Assembly: GCF_012035195.1 (NCBI RefSeq)
Contig: NZ_JAAVJH010000009.1
Span: forward strand, 61,343-125,342
Direction: 5' to 3'
Length of the DNA: 64,000 nucleotides
Source of the DNA: Sphingomonas corticis
Lineage (GTDB): Bacteria > Pseudomonadota > Alphaproteobacteria > Sphingomonadales > Sphingomonadaceae
Below the pieces are notes generated by a model that ran no database searches, had not been told where the DNA came from, and was given only the letters and a program-made list of their open reading frames with translations. Positions 42,698 through 51,660 of this stretch are shown piece by piece. The position numbers and the translations under genes were made by a program. The first letter of the stretch is position 1; each line of letters starts with the position of its first letter.

Positions 42698-43590
42698 TGT
42701 CCTTCGGCGTCTCCACTCGCGGCTTCTACGACCGGTCGACCAGCGTGATGACCGGGCTGCAAAAGCAGGCCGACAAGGCGATGGTCCAGATCTCCACCGG
42801 CAAGCGCCTCCAGGTGCCGTCCGACGATCCGGTCGCCTATCAGCGCCTTCAGGTGCTGCGCCGCGCGAGCGCGGACGAGGCGGTGTACGGCGCGAACGTG
42901 AAGGTGGCGCAGGCGACCCTGCAACAGGCCGACACGCAGCTCGACGAGATCTCGACCCAGCTGCAACAGGTGACCGAGCGCGCGCTGCGCGCCGCCAACG
43001 GCACCATGTCGGCCAACGACCGCGCCTCCATCGCGATCGAGCTGCGCAGCATCCTGGAGACGATCGTCGCCGCCGCGAACGTGAAGGACGCGCGCGGCCT
43101 GCCGCTGTTCGGCGGGCAGGGGAACGAGCCGTCGGTGGCGTCGAAGCCGGACGGCAGCCTCGATTTCGCACCGGGCAGGCAGACCGCGATCCCGATCGGC
43201 GACGGTCAGGCGGTGGAGCCGGGCGTGAGCGCGGGCGAGGTGCTGAAGATCGGGAACGGGCGGGACATCGGTGCGGTGGTCACCGCGCTCATCACCTCGC
43301 TGGCGGCCGGTGAGGCGCCGGCCGACGCGGATCGCGCCGATCTCGCCGCACTTTCCGAGCAGGTGATCCAGGCGCAGACCAGCGTCGGCGCCCGCGCCGC
43401 GCGCGTCGATCTGCAGGCCGGCTATTTCGCCACCGCCGCGCTGGAGCGCGAGGACACGCGCTCTGGGCTGGAGGATGCGGATCCGGCGCAGGCGATCACC
43501 GACCTGAAGCGCGCCATGACGATCCTCGAAGCGACGCAGGCGAGCTTCGGCAAGCTGTCGCAGATGTCGCTCTTCGACTACATCCGATAG
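42697..43590 (+). CDS. flgL: Flagellar hook-associated protein 3 FlgL
   Basis: 297 aa. The ATG at 42697 overlaps the flgK stop; a GTG one codon earlier is possible. FlgL is the second junction protein and a flagellin-like molecule. The N-terminal helix has FGVSTRGFYDRSTSVMTGLQ and ISTGKRLQVPSDDPVAYQRL; the C-terminus ends ATQASFGKLSQMSLFDYIR. It is the last gene of the flg operon and is followed by a hairpin overlapping its stop codon. Confidence 0.94.
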   Translation: MSFGVSTRGFYDRSTSVMTGLQKQADKAMVQISTGKRLQVPSDDPVAYQRLQVLRRASADEAVYGANVKVAQATLQQADTQLDEISTQLQQVTERALRAANGTMSANDRASIAIELRSILETIVAAANVKDARGLPLFGGQGNEPSVASKPDGSLDFAPGRQTAIPIGDGQAVEPGVSAGEVLKIGNGRDIGAVVTALITSLAAGEAPADADRADLAALSEQVIQAQTSVGARAARVDLQAGYFATAALEREDTRSGLEDADPAQAITDLKRAMTILEATQASFGKLSQMSLFDYIR

Positions 43591-43607
43591 GCGAAATTCC
43601 TTTCGCC
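43590..43607 (+). terminator. Hairpin at the end of flgL
   Basis: GGCGAAA-TTCC-TTTCGCC is a perfect 7-base stem starting on the last base of the flgL stop. It may terminate the flg operon, although no T-run follows. The rest of the 185-base gap to motA shows no clear sigma-54 or FliA-type promoter. Confidence 0.55.
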
Positions 43608-43775
43608 GATCCGCGCCCGCGCATCCGGGCGCCTCGCCGCCCGCCGACAGCTCGAACCGCGCCGCCGCGCCGATCCGCCCGGCACCTTGCGACCGGCAGG
43701 AAATCGCCGCCGCGGGTAACGGTTTCCCAACCCTCGCGCGGTTAACAGGGCGCGTACCACAAATGGGAATCGTCC

Positions 43776-44639
43776 ATGTTTCCGGCCATCGGCATCGTCG
43801 TCCTCATCGCCATGGTGTTCGGCGGGTTCGCCATCACCGGCGGCGCCCTCGGCCCCGTCATGCACGCCATCCCGCACGAGATGCTCATCATCGGCGGCGC
43901 CGCCGCGGGTGCGCTCATCATCGGCAATTCGGGCAAGGAGCTGAAGGCGATGGGCGGCGGCCTCGCCAAGGTGTTCAAGGGGCCGAAGTACAAGAAGCAG
44001 GACTATCTCGACGTCATCTTCCTCGTGTCGAAGCTGATGAAGATGCTGCGCATGGAGGGCCCGATCGCGGTCGAGCCGCACGTGGAGGATCCCAAGTCCT
44101 CCGCCGTGTTCGCCGAATATCCGCGCCTGCTGGCCGACCACACGCTGGTGAACCTGATCGCCGACACGCTGCGCCTCGTCGTCGTCTCCTCCGGCACGCT
44201 GGACGTGCACGCGGTGGAGGAGGTGATGGATCATTCGATCAAGAACCATCACCACGACGTGGAGGGGCCGCAGCACACGCTGACCAGCCTCGCCGATTCG
44301 CTGCCCGCACTGGGCATCGTCGCCGCCGTGCTCGGCATCGTGAAGACCATGGGCTCGATCGACAAGCCGCCCAGCGTGCTCGGCGGGATGATCGGCTCCG
44401 CGCTGGTCGGCACGTTCATGGGCGTGCTGCTGGCCTATGGCGTCGTCAATCCGCTCGCCAACCGGCTGCAGCAGGTGATCGACGCCGACGCCGCGATCTA
44501 CGACGTGGTGAAGCAGATCATCATCGCCTCCCTCCACGGCCATCCGCAGCCGCTGGTGATCGAGGCGGCGCGCGCCGGCATCGCGCACAAGAACCAGCCC
44601 GGCTTCGCCGAGGTCTTCGACGGATTGCGGGGCAAGTAA
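43776..44639 (+). CDS. motA: Flagellar stator protein MotA
   Basis: 287 aa, full length. With MotB it conducts protons and turns the rotor. Four membrane helices are seen at about 2-20, 35-52, 170-190 and 203-225. The conserved prolines lie in ADSLPALGIVAAVLGIVKTM and in the last helix region VVNPLANRL. The cytoplasmic loop with charged residues (LMKMLRMEGPIAVEPHVEDP) contacts FliG. It is followed by motB after one base. Confidence 0.96.
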   Translation: MFPAIGIVVLIAMVFGGFAITGGALGPVMHAIPHEMLIIGGAAAGALIIGNSGKELKAMGGGLAKVFKGPKYKKQDYLDVIFLVSKLMKMLRMEGPIAVEPHVEDPKSSAVFAEYPRLLADHTLVNLIADTLRLVVVSSGTLDVHAVEEVMDHSIKNHHHDVEGPQHTLTSLADSLPALGIVAAVLGIVKTMGSIDKPPSVLGGMIGSALVGTFMGVLLAYGVVNPLANRLQQVIDADAAIYDVVKQIIIASLHGHPQPLVIEAARAGIAHKNQPGFAEVFDGLRGK

Positions 44640-44640
44640 C

Positions 44641-45549
44641 GTGGCGAAGGCGGCACCGCACGGGAAGAACGAACCGCCCAAGGTGGTGGTCGTCAAGAAG
44701 ATCACCGTGGTCGCCGGCGGCCATCACGGCGGCGCGTGGAAGGTCGCCTATGCCGATTTCGTGACGGCGATGATGGCGTTCTTCCTGCTGCTGTGGCTGC
44801 TGGGCGCCACGACGGAGAAGCAGCGCAAGGGCATCGCCGACTATTTCGCGCCGACGCTGCTCGACAACCGCTCGCTCGGCATCGGCGGCAACGGCCCGTC
44901 GGGTGGCGAGTCGCTGGTGTCGGAGAACAAGATCGGCCCCCAGCCGGGACAGGCGATGCAGCAGGCGATCATGGTGAAGCCCGTGGCGGGCGGCGGCAGC
45001 ATGAAGGGCTACGGCGACAAGGGCTCGCTGCGCTCCACCCTGCGCGAGGTGCAGGCGGAGGACCGCAAGAACTTCGCGAAGCTGAAGGCGGAGGTGATCC
45101 GCAAGATCGCCGAGACCAAGGCGCTGGCGAAGCTGGGCAAGCACATCCGCTTCACGATGACGCCGGACGGGATGCGGATCGACCTGATCGACGATGCCGA
45201 TTACTCGATGTTCGCGCTGGGCACGACCGCGTTGGAGCGCGACGCGTCGAAGCTGATCGGCATGGTGGCGGAGGGGATCCGCGGCACCGCCAACCCGATC
45301 ATGATCCGCGGCCACACGGACAGCGTCCCCTTCGGCGATCCGCGCGCGATGAACAACTGGATGCTCGCGTCCGGCCGTGCCGAGGCGACGCGGCGCCGGC
45401 TGGCCCTGGGCGGCATCCCCGAGGCGCGCTTCAACCGCATCGAGGGCGTCGCCGACCGCGAGCCGATGATCGCCAACGATCCGATGGACCCGCGCAACCG
45501 GCGCGTGGCGGTGACGCTGCTCTACCGGCCGGGGACGTTCGGGCAGTAG
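44641..45549 (+). CDS. motB: Flagellar stator protein MotB
   Basis: 302 aa from a GTG. The single membrane helix has the proton-binding Asp in WKVAYADFVTAMMAFFLLLW. The plug region follows (KQRKGIADYFAPTLLDNRSL). The OmpA domain at about 215-300 carries IRGHTDSVPFGDPRAMNNWM, LASGRAEATRRRLALGG and DPRNRRVAVTLLY, which bind peptidoglycan. It forms the canonical stator with the preceding MotA, in contrast to the shorter pair at 33471-34651. Confidence 0.96.
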   Translation: MAKAAPHGKNEPPKVVVVKKITVVAGGHHGGAWKVAYADFVTAMMAFFLLLWLLGATTEKQRKGIADYFAPTLLDNRSLGIGGNGPSGGESLVSENKIGPQPGQAMQQAIMVKPVAGGGSMKGYGDKGSLRSTLREVQAEDRKNFAKLKAEVIRKIAETKALAKLGKHIRFTMTPDGMRIDLIDDADYSMFALGTTALERDASKLIGMVAEGIRGTANPIMIRGHTDSVPFGDPRAMNNWMLASGRAEATRRRLALGGIPEARFNRIEGVADREPMIANDPMDPRNRRVAVTLLYRPGTFGQ

Positions 45550-45605
45550 CGCTCGACCACGAACGCGGCTTGAACAAGCGACTTTTCGCATCTACGTTTA
45601 TCGGC

Positions 45606-45869
45606 GTGGACATCACGTTCGACCCGGCCAAGGACGATGCCAACCGTCTGAAGCATGGCTTGTCGCTCGCCGATGCCGCGGCGTTCGAGCTGTCTCAGAC
45701 GATCGTCGAAGCGGACAGGCGGCGTGACTATAGCGAGGCGCGGTTTCGTGCCTTTGGACGGGTCGAGGGCGGGGCCGGATGCCTGGTCTTCACCGTGCGC
45801 TCGGGCGAGGTCCGGGCGATCAGCTACCGTCGTGCCCACGCGAAGGAGATGCGGCGTTATGATCTATGA
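45606..45869 (+). CDS. brnT: BrnT family toxin
   Basis: 87 aa from a GTG chosen because family members begin with (M)DITFDPAK; the frame continues upstream without homology. BrnT is a RelE-fold ribonuclease. KHGLSLADAAAFELSQTIVE, the conserved DYSEARFRAFGRVEG and the end ISYRRAHAKEMRRYDL match the family (R-R-A...E..RY). A possible promoter lies just upstream: TTGAAC (45570-45575), 17 bases, TACGTT. It overlaps the antitoxin gene brnA by 11 bases. Confidence 0.88.
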   Translation: MDITFDPAKDDANRLKHGLSLADAAAFELSQTIVEADRRRDYSEARFRAFGRVEGGAGCLVFTVRSGEVRAISYRRAHAKEMRRYDL

Positions 45870-46131
45870 TGAAGAGCGTCCCGTCGTGTTCGACGAGGAC
45901 AATCCCGAGTGGACCGACGAGGATTTCGCTCGCGCGCGACCGGCGCACGAGGTTCTCCCGCCCGAGGTGATCGCCGCTTTCGGCAAGGGTCGTGTCGGCC
46001 GCCCCGTCGGCACCACCAAGGACCAGGTCTCGCTCCGCATCGATCGCGACGTGATCGCGCGATTCCGCGCCGGCGGGCCGGGATGGCAGTCGCGGATGAA
46101 CGCTGCGCTGCGCGCCGCCGTCGGGCTGTAG
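45859..46131 (+). CDS. brnA: BrnA family antitoxin
   Basis: 90 aa. BrnA neutralises BrnT and represses the operon through a C-terminal ribbon-helix-helix. NPEWTDEDFARARPAHEVLP is the toxin-binding N-terminus and GTTKDQVSLRIDRDVIARFR with GWQSRMNAALRAAVGL is the DNA-binding domain. It overlaps brnT by 11 bases, the standard arrangement. The pair directly follows motB. Confidence 0.9.
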   Translation: MIYDEERPVVFDEDNPEWTDEDFARARPAHEVLPPEVIAAFGKGRVGRPVGTTKDQVSLRIDRDVIARFRAGGPGWQSRMNAALRAAVGL

Positions 46132-46158
46132 GGCGGCGCGGGGCGCGATCCCCGCCCG

Positions 46159-47130
46159 CTACTTCTCGTCGCCGTAGATCGCGACCTTCCGCTCACCGGC
46201 CGCGGTTGCGACGCCGCGGTACATCCCCGGCGTGTTGAAGCTCCAGGCGACGTCGCCGTTCGGGCCGGTGACGATCACGCCGCCGGTGCCGCCCATCGCC
46301 TTCACGGTCGCCATCACGGTGTCGGCGGCCTGTTGCAGCCCTTCGCCGGCGAAGCGGACGCGGGCGCAGATCTCGTGCGCCACGCCCTCGCGGATGAAAT
46401 ATTCGCCCGATCCCGTGGCGGACACGGCGCAGGCGCGATCGTCGGCGTAGGTGCCGGCGCCGATCAGCGGCGAATCGCCCACCCGGCCCCAGCGCTTGCC
46501 GGTGACCCCGCCGGTGGAGGTGGCGGCGGCGACATGGCCTTTCGCGTCGCGCGCGACCGCGCCGACGGTGCCGTACTTCATGTCGACGTCGAACCAGCCG
46601 ACGCGCCGCGCCTTCAGTTCGTCCAGCTGGCGTCGGCGCTCGGGCGTCGCGAACCAGCTGGGATCCACCTGCTCCAGCCCCTGTTCGCGGCTGAAGGTGT
46701 CGGCGCCCGCACCGATCAGGAACACGTGCGGGCTCGCTTCCTTCACCTTGCGCGCCAGGCTGATCGGGTGGCGTGTCCGCGTCACGCCCGCCACCGCCCC
46801 GGCGGAACGGTCGCGCCCGTCCATGATCGCGGCGTCCAGCTCGTTGGTGCCCTCGTAGGTGAACACGGCGCCGCGCCCGGCGTTGAAATGGGGATCGTCC
46901 TCCAGCACCTTCACCGCCGCTTCCACGGCGTCGACGGCGGGGCCGCCCTTCGCCAGCACGGCCCGGCCGGCGTCCAGCGCCTGCGCCAGTGCGGCACGAA
47001 TCGCACGGTCCTGCTCGGGCGTCAGCCGCTCGCGCTCGATGACGCCGGCACCGCCGTGGATGACGAGCGACCAATGGGGGGCGGGATCGGCGGCGGCGGA
47101 CATCAGCAGGGCTCCGAGGATCAGCGACAT
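46159..47130 (-). CDS. Isoaspartyl peptidase/L-asparaginase, Ntn hydrolase
   Basis: 323 aa from the ATG at 47130, preferred over an ATG 17 codons upstream because it begins a signal-like segment (MSLILGALLMSAAADPAP). The enzyme autocleaves and uses the new N-terminal threonine; the site is KYGTVGAVARDAKGH (Gly-Thr). HGGAGVIERERLTPEQ, DPHFNAGRGAVFTYEG and GGVTGKRWGRVGDSPLIGAG are family motifs. It removes isoaspartyl dipeptides or hydrolyses asparagine, here perhaps in the periplasm. It converges with brnA. Confidence 0.92.
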   Translation of the reverse strand: MSLILGALLMSAAADPAPHWSLVIHGGAGVIERERLTPEQDRAIRAALAQALDAGRAVLAKGGPAVDAVEAAVKVLEDDPHFNAGRGAVFTYEGTNELDAAIMDGRDRSAGAVAGVTRTRHPISLARKVKEASPHVFLIGAGADTFSREQGLEQVDPSWFATPERRRQLDELKARRVGWFDVDMKYGTVGAVARDAKGHVAAATSTGGVTGKRWGRVGDSPLIGAGTYADDRACAVSATGSGEYFIREGVAHEICARVRFAGEGLQQAADTVMATVKAMGGTGGVIVTGPNGDVAWSFNTPGMYRGVATAAGERKVAIYGDEK

Positions 47131-47152
47131 GGGGTTCTCATGGGGACGGCGC

Positions 47153-48331
47153 TCATACGATCGCGGGACGGGGATCGACATGGGTGCGCCGGGATGCGTG
47201 GCGGCGCAAGCCGATCAGCGGGCGCAGCCACGGCACCGCGCGGCCGCCGAAGTAGAAGGCGAGGCACGATGCGATCGTCGCCGCGACCAGCAGCAGGAAA
47301 TCGGCCCACGCGGGCAGCCCCGCGCCCATCAGCCACCACGCGCCCAGAACGATCGCGGTCTGGTGGATGATGTAGAAGGGGAACACCGCCTCGGTCAGCA
47401 TTGGGCGCCAGCGATGGTCGCGGTTCCAGTGGCGGTCGGCGAACCCGATCAGCGCGGCGACCGCGGTCCACCCCTCCACCGCGCGCGCGACGGAGAAGAT
47501 CGTGCCGAACGGCCGCGGCATCGTGCCGCCGGGCCAGCGGAGCTCGATCCCGGCGACCACGGCATAGGCGAGGAGCGCGATACCCGCGCTCGCCGGCCAC
47601 CAGCGGCGCAGGTCGGCCAGCGTGGCGGGGGCGGCGGCCATGCCGAAGCCGAACAGGAAGGCGGGCAGGTAGCTGAAATGCGCCACCCAGTCGCCCGCCA
47701 GCGCGTGCGTCTCCCGCCCGCCGGGGAACAAGATGAAATTGACCAGCACCATCCAGCCAAGCGGCACGACGAGCAGCGCCGGCCCCCGCGCCACGCGGTC
47801 GAACCCCCGCTGCACGCCGCGCCGCACCGCCGCCGGCAGCGCGCCGACCAGCAGCGCGAGCGCCATCGAATAGCACCACAGGTACCCGACGAACCACAGG
47901 TGGTTCCACGTCGGCAGCACGATCGGCCCCACCGCGCCGAAGCGGAAATAGTCGTGCACGTAGAAATGCGCGAAGCCGTGCGCGTAGCCGTACTTGCTGG
48001 TCAGCTCGACCCACGGCTGCGGCGGCACCACCAGCGCGACGCCGAAGGCGAGCGGCACCAGCAGCCGCAGCGAGCGCTGCCGCGCGAACTTGCCCGCGGT
48101 GGCGTTGCGCTTCAGCAGCGCGCGGCTGGCATAGCCGGACACGACGAACAGCAGGCTCAGCCGCCACGGGTTCGACGCCATCATCGGCACCGCCACCCAC
48201 CACGCGCCGGGCAGCTTCGCGTGAAAGTCCCACGGCACGAACACCATGCCGACATGGTAGAGGATCAGGATCGCGAAGGCGCCGATCCGCAGCCAGTCCA
48301 GGCCGTAGTGACGTTGTACGGGATTACCCAT
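47153..48331 (-). CDS. Acyltransferase family 3 membrane protein
   Basis: 392 aa with about ten to eleven membrane helices. The N-terminus YGLDWLRIGAFAILILYHVG carries the conserved R and the catalytic His of acyltransferase 3 proteins; FVVSGYASRALLKR and the LWFVGYLWCYSMALAL region fit. The C-terminal VFPFYIIHQTAIV is the hallmark helix. Members O-acylate sugars of lipopolysaccharide, glucans or other glycans. The substrate is unknown. It ends 22 bases before the start of the asparaginase gene on the same strand. Confidence 0.85.
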   Translation of the reverse strand: MGNPVQRHYGLDWLRIGAFAILILYHVGMVFVPWDFHAKLPGAWWVAVPMMASNPWRLSLLFVVSGYASRALLKRNATAGKFARQRSLRLLVPLAFGVALVVPPQPWVELTSKYGYAHGFAHFYVHDYFRFGAVGPIVLPTWNHLWFVGYLWCYSMALALLVGALPAAVRRGVQRGFDRVARGPALLVVPLGWMVLVNFILFPGGRETHALAGDWVAHFSYLPAFLFGFGMAAAPATLADLRRWWPASAGIALLAYAVVAGIELRWPGGTMPRPFGTIFSVARAVEGWTAVAALIGFADRHWNRDHRWRPMLTEAVFPFYIIHQTAIVLGAWWLMGAGLPAWADFLLLVAATIASCLAFYFGGRAVPWLRPLIGLRRHASRRTHVDPRPAIV

Positions 48332-48374
48332 CGTGGCCGCGCGCCTAGCAGCTTCGTCGCGGCCTGGCCAATCG

Positions 48375-48905
48375 TCACCCTGCCGGGCGCAGCCGCAGCC
48401 GCCCCAGGAAGTCGGCCTTGCCCAGCTTCACCCCCTCCTTGCGCAGGATCGCGTAGGCGGTGGTGGCGTGGAAGTAGAAATTGGGCTGCGAGAAGGACAG
48501 CAGGAACTGCCCCGCGGTGAAGGGCAGCCGCATCTCGCCCATCACGAAGTCGGTCGGCTGCTCCGCCGTGGCGTCGAATGCGGCGCGGTCGATCGCGGCG
48601 AGATGGGCGTCGGCCTCCTCCACCAGCGCGCGCAGCCCCGCGAAGTCGGTCGGCCACATCGACCGGCTGGGGCTGAAGCTGCCGGCCTGCACCCCCGCCC
48701 ACGCGCCGGCGGAATGGTTGGCGCAGGATTTCACCTGATAGCCGAACGGCAGCATGTCGCTCGCCAGCCGTGCGTCGATCAGCGCCGCCTCGTCGCGGCC
48801 CTGCGCCTGCGCGAAGGCGGCGGCCTTGTCGATCAGGCCCGCCACCGCGCCCAGGATCTGCCGGTTCGACGGAATCACCGCGTCGTAGAGCGAAAGCGTC
48901 ATCAT
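48375..48905 (-). CDS. DUF1993 family protein
   Basis: 176 aa. MTLSLYDAVIPSNRQILGAV begins the protein and the four-helix DinB-like fold of DUF1993 is suggested by LASDMLPFGYQVKSCANHSA and FSQPNFYFHATTAYAILRKE. No biochemical role is established for the family. Two adjacent ATGs are possible starts. It precedes the acyltransferase gene on the same strand and diverges from ispG across 69 bases. Confidence 0.82.
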   Translation of the reverse strand: MMTLSLYDAVIPSNRQILGAVAGLIDKAAAFAQAQGRDEAALIDARLASDMLPFGYQVKSCANHSAGAWAGVQAGSFSPSRSMWPTDFAGLRALVEEADAHLAAIDRAAFDATAEQPTDFVMGEMRLPFTAGQFLLSFSQPNFYFHATTAYAILRKEGVKLGKADFLGRLRLRPAG

Positions 48906-48974
48906 CCTGCCCCTTCAGTTCCGTTTATGCGTGCGAGCCGCTATATCGCGCGCGAATAGATCGGGAAGTCCTTC

Positions 48975-50120
48975 ATGTCCGTCCGTCCCTGGCGCGATAT
49001 CCAGCGCCGCGCGAGCCGCCAGATCATGGTCGGCAACGTCCCCGTCGGCGGCGATGCGCCCGTCACCGTGCAGACGATGACGAACACGCCGACCAGCGAC
49101 CCCGCGGCGACGATCGCGCAGATCCGCCGGTGCGAGGAAGCGGGCGTGGACATCGTCCGCGTCTCCTGCCCCGACGTGGAATCGACCGCCGCGCTGGGAC
49201 AGATCGTGCGCGCCGCGAAGGTGCCGATCGTCGCCGACATCCACTTCCACTACAAGCGCGCGCTGGAGGCGGCGGACGCGGGCGCGGCGTGCCTGCGCAT
49301 CAACCCCGGCAACATCGGCTCGTCGGAGCGGGTGGCGGAGGTGGTGCGCGCGGCAAAGGCGAACGGCTGCGCGATCCGCATCGGCGTCAACGCCGGCAGC
49401 CTCGAGCGCGACCTGCTGGAGAAATACGGCGAGCCCTGTCCCGAGGCGCTGGTCGAGAGCGCGCTAGACCATATCAAGCTGCTGCAGGACCACGACTTCC
49501 ACGAGTACAAGGTCGCCGTGAAGGCGTCGGACGTCTTCCTCGCCGTCGCCGCCTATCAGCAGCTGGCGGAGGCGGTGGATTGCCCGCTGCACCTGGGCAT
49601 CACCGAGGCGGGCGGGCTGATCGGCGGCACGGTGAAGTCGTCGATCGGCATGGGCTCGCTGCTGTGGTACGGCATCGGCGACACGATCCGCGTCTCGCTC
49701 TCCGCCGAGCCGGAGGAGGAGGTGCGCGTCGGCTTCGAGATCCTGAAGGCGCTCGGCATCCGCAATCGCGGCGTCCGCGTGGTCAGCTGCCCGTCCTGCG
49801 CGCGCCAGGGCTTCGACGTGATCCGCACGGTGCAGGCGCTGGAGGAGCGGCTCCAGCACATCCGCACGCCGATGAGCCTGTCGGTGCTGGGCTGCGTCGT
49901 CAACGGCCCGGGCGAGGCGCGCGAGACCGACATCGGCATCACCGGCGGCGGCAACGGCAAGCACATGGTCTACCTGTCCGGCGTCACCGACCACCACGTG
50001 CAGGACGCCGATATGATCGAGCATATCGTGCGACTGGTGGAGGCGAAGGCCGCGGAGATCGAGGCGGCCGATGTGGCGCGGGCCCACACGGCAGCAGCGC
50101 AGGAACTGGCGGCGGAGTAG
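48975..50120 (+). CDS. ispG: 4-hydroxy-3-methylbut-2-enyl diphosphate synthase
   Basis: 381 aa. IspG (GcpE) makes HMBPP from MEcPP in the non-mevalonate isoprenoid pathway, using a 4Fe-4S cluster. The TIM-barrel part has [20 protein letters not shown] and [17 protein letters not shown]; the cluster ligands are in [13 protein letters not shown] and [18 protein letters not shown] (three Cys plus Glu). An essential gene, and a firm identification. The vapB-like gene follows 36 bases downstream. Confidence 0.97.
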   Translation: MSVRPWRDIQRRASRQIMVGNVPVGGDAPVTVQTMTNTPTSDPAATIAQIRRCEEAGVDIVRVSCPDVESTAALGQIVRAAKVPIVADIHFHYKRALEAADAGAACLRINPGNIGSSERVAEVVRAAKANGCAIRIGVNAGSLERDLLEKYGEPCPEALVESALDHIKLLQDHDFHEYKVAVKASDVFLAVAAYQQLAEAVDCPLHLGITEAGGLIGGTVKSSIGMGSLLWYGIGDTIRVSLSAEPEEEVRVGFEILKALGIRNRGVRVVSCPSCARQGFDVIRTVQALEERLQHIRTPMSLSVLGCVVNGPGEARETDIGITGGGNGKHMVYLSGVTDHHVQDADMIEHIVRLVEAKAAEIEAADVARAHTAAAQELAAE

Positions 50121-50156
50121 GTCTTGTGCTAGCGTCCGGGTATAGGAGGCGCGCCC

Positions 50157-50387
50157 ATGACCTACCATGCGAAGGTGATCGCCGGCGGCAAGATCGTCAT
50201 CCCTGCGGATCTGCGTCGCGAACTCGGTATCAAGGACGGCGATTCGGTCGTGCTGGAGCGCGAGGAGGGTGCCATCACCCTGCGGCGCGACGATCCCGAC
50301 GCGGCGCTCGCGCGGCTGCGCGGCGGCTTGAAGGACTATAGCGTCGATCGTTTCCTGCGCGAGCGGCGGCAGGATTGGGGGGAGTGA
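50157..50387 (+). CDS. AbrB/MazE-fold antitoxin of a VapBC-type pair
   Basis: 76 aa. Starts MTYHAKVIAGGKIVIPADLR, followed by RELGIKDGDSVVLEREEGAI, the swapped-hairpin AbrB fold. GGAGG is 7 bases before the ATG, and a TATAGG box overlaps it. The C-terminal tail (GGLKDYSVDRFLRERR) would wrap the toxin. Its stop overlaps the GTG of the PIN-domain gene (GTGA), so the pair is translated together. VapB-like antitoxins bind and silence the toxin and repress the operon. Confidence 0.88.
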   Translation: MTYHAKVIAGGKIVIPADLRRELGIKDGDSVVLEREEGAITLRRDDPDAALARLRGGLKDYSVDRFLRERRQDWGE

Positions 50388-50764
50388 GGCAGGTCATCGA
50401 CTCATCGGTGCTGGTCGCGTTCCTGCGCGACGAGCCCGGTGGCGACGTTCTAGTCCGCGACGATGGCCCGTTCCTTCTGTCCACCGTCAATCTCGCCGAG
50501 GTGCTGACCAAATTGATCGAGCTGGGGCTGAACATCGACGACGCTGATCTCGTCATGCGTCGCCTGCCGATCGTGCACGTCGAGCACACGCGCGAGGACG
50601 CGCGCCGCGCTGCCGAGCTGCGTCCTTTCACCATGTCGCTCGGTCGGTCGCTCGGCAACCGCATCTGCCTCGCGCTGGGCCAGCGCCTGAACGTGCCGGT
50701 CCTCACGGCCGACACGGCGTGGGCCGCGCTCGACATCGGCGTCGACGTCCGCCTGATCCGGTGA
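50384..50764 (+). CDS. VapC-type PIN-domain ribonuclease toxin
   Basis: 126 aa from a GTG overlapping the antitoxin stop. The PIN acidic residues are present: IDSSVLVAFLRDEPGG (first Asp), LSTVNLAEVLTKL (Glu), and LGNRICLALGQRLNVPVLTA followed by DTAW (third and fourth acids). VapC enzymes cleave tRNA or rRNA. Its own stop overlaps the next gene's GTG (GTGA), an unusual coupling of a toxin to a membrane transporter gene. Confidence 0.9.
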   Translation: MRQVIDSSVLVAFLRDEPGGDVLVRDDGPFLLSTVNLAEVLTKLIELGLNIDDADLVMRRLPIVHVEHTREDARRAAELRPFTMSLGRSLGNRICLALGQRLNVPVLTADTAWAALDIGVDVRLIR

Positions 50765-51660
50765 AGGCCTCCGCCCGCCATCTCTCCCCCGCCGCCGCCT
50801 TCGCCGTCGCGGCGGCGGGGATCGGGCTGTTCTCGATCATGGATGCGTTCATGAAGTCGCTGACGCTCGCGCTCGGCGTCTACAACGCGCTCACGTGGCG
50901 CACCGCGCTGTCGACGATCATCGGCGGCACCGCGTGGCGGGCCAGCGGCGGCGGGTGGCCGTCGCGCGCGGCGGCGCGGCTGCACGTCCTGCGCGGTGCG
51001 ATCACCGCGGCCATGGCGCTGCTCTTCTTCTGGGGGCTCGCGCGCGTGCCGATGGCGCAGGCGATCGCGCTGTCGTACATCGCGCCGCTGCTCGCGCTCC
51101 TGCTCGGCGCGCTGCTGCTGAAGGAGCGGGTGGGCCCGCGCGTGATCGCCGCCTCGGTCGCCGCGCTCGCCGGCGTGGCGATCATCCTCGTAGGCCATCG
51201 CGCGGCGGCGCTGGGGCCGGAGGCGTTCGCGGGCGCTGCCGCCATCCTCGTCTCGGCCGTGCTCTACGCGCTGAATCTCGTCGTCGCGCGGGTGCAGAGC
51301 CAGGCCGCGCGCCCGGGCGAGATCGCCTTCTTCCAGTCCGCCATCGTCACCGCCATCCTGCTGCTCGCCGCGCCGTGGCTGCTGGTGCTGCCCCCTGCGG
51401 CGGAATGGCCGAAGATCGCCGCCGGCGCGCTGCTGGGCACGGGCTCGCTGTTCCTGCTCGCCTGGGCCTATGCCCATGGGGAGACGGGCTATCTCGCCAC
51501 CACCGAATATACCTCGTTCGTCTACGCCGCGGTGCTCGGCTGGCTGGTGTTCGGCGAGCGTGTCGCGCCCACGACGCTGGCGGGGGCGGGGGTGATCGTC
51601 GCCGCCTGCCTCTTCGCCGCGCGCCGTCGCGTGCCCAAGGTGATAGAGGGCGCGGCATGA
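50761..51660 (+). CDS. EamA/DMT superfamily transporter
   Basis: 299 aa, ten membrane helices in two EamA repeats of about 140 residues. LFSIMDAFMKSLTLALGVYN starts the first repeat and ALSYIAPLLALLLGALLLKE ends it; the second ends YTSFVYAAVLGWLVFGERVA. Known members export amino acids or metabolites. The GTG start overlaps the vapC stop and its stop overlaps the GNAT ATG. The substrate cannot be predicted. Confidence 0.88.
   Translation: MKASARHLSPAAAFAVAAAGIGLFSIMDAFMKSLTLALGVYNALTWRTALSTIIGGTAWRASGGGWPSRAAARLHVLRGAITAAMALLFFWGLARVPMAQAIALSYIAPLLALLLGALLLKERVGPRVIAASVAALAGVAIILVGHRAAALGPEAFAGAAAILVSAVLYALNLVVARVQSQAARPGEIAFFQSAIVTAILLLAAPWLLVLPPAAEWPKIAAGALLGTGSLFLLAWAYAHGETGYLATTEYTSFVYAAVLGWLVFGERVAPTTLAGAGVIVAACLFAARRRVPKVIEGAA

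Noticed and set aside
43608..43775. A search for a sigma-54 or FliA promoter before motA
   Set aside because: Several GG and GC pairs occur but none with 10-base spacing, and no TAAA lies 15 bases before a GYCGTTT-like box. motA expression is left unassigned.
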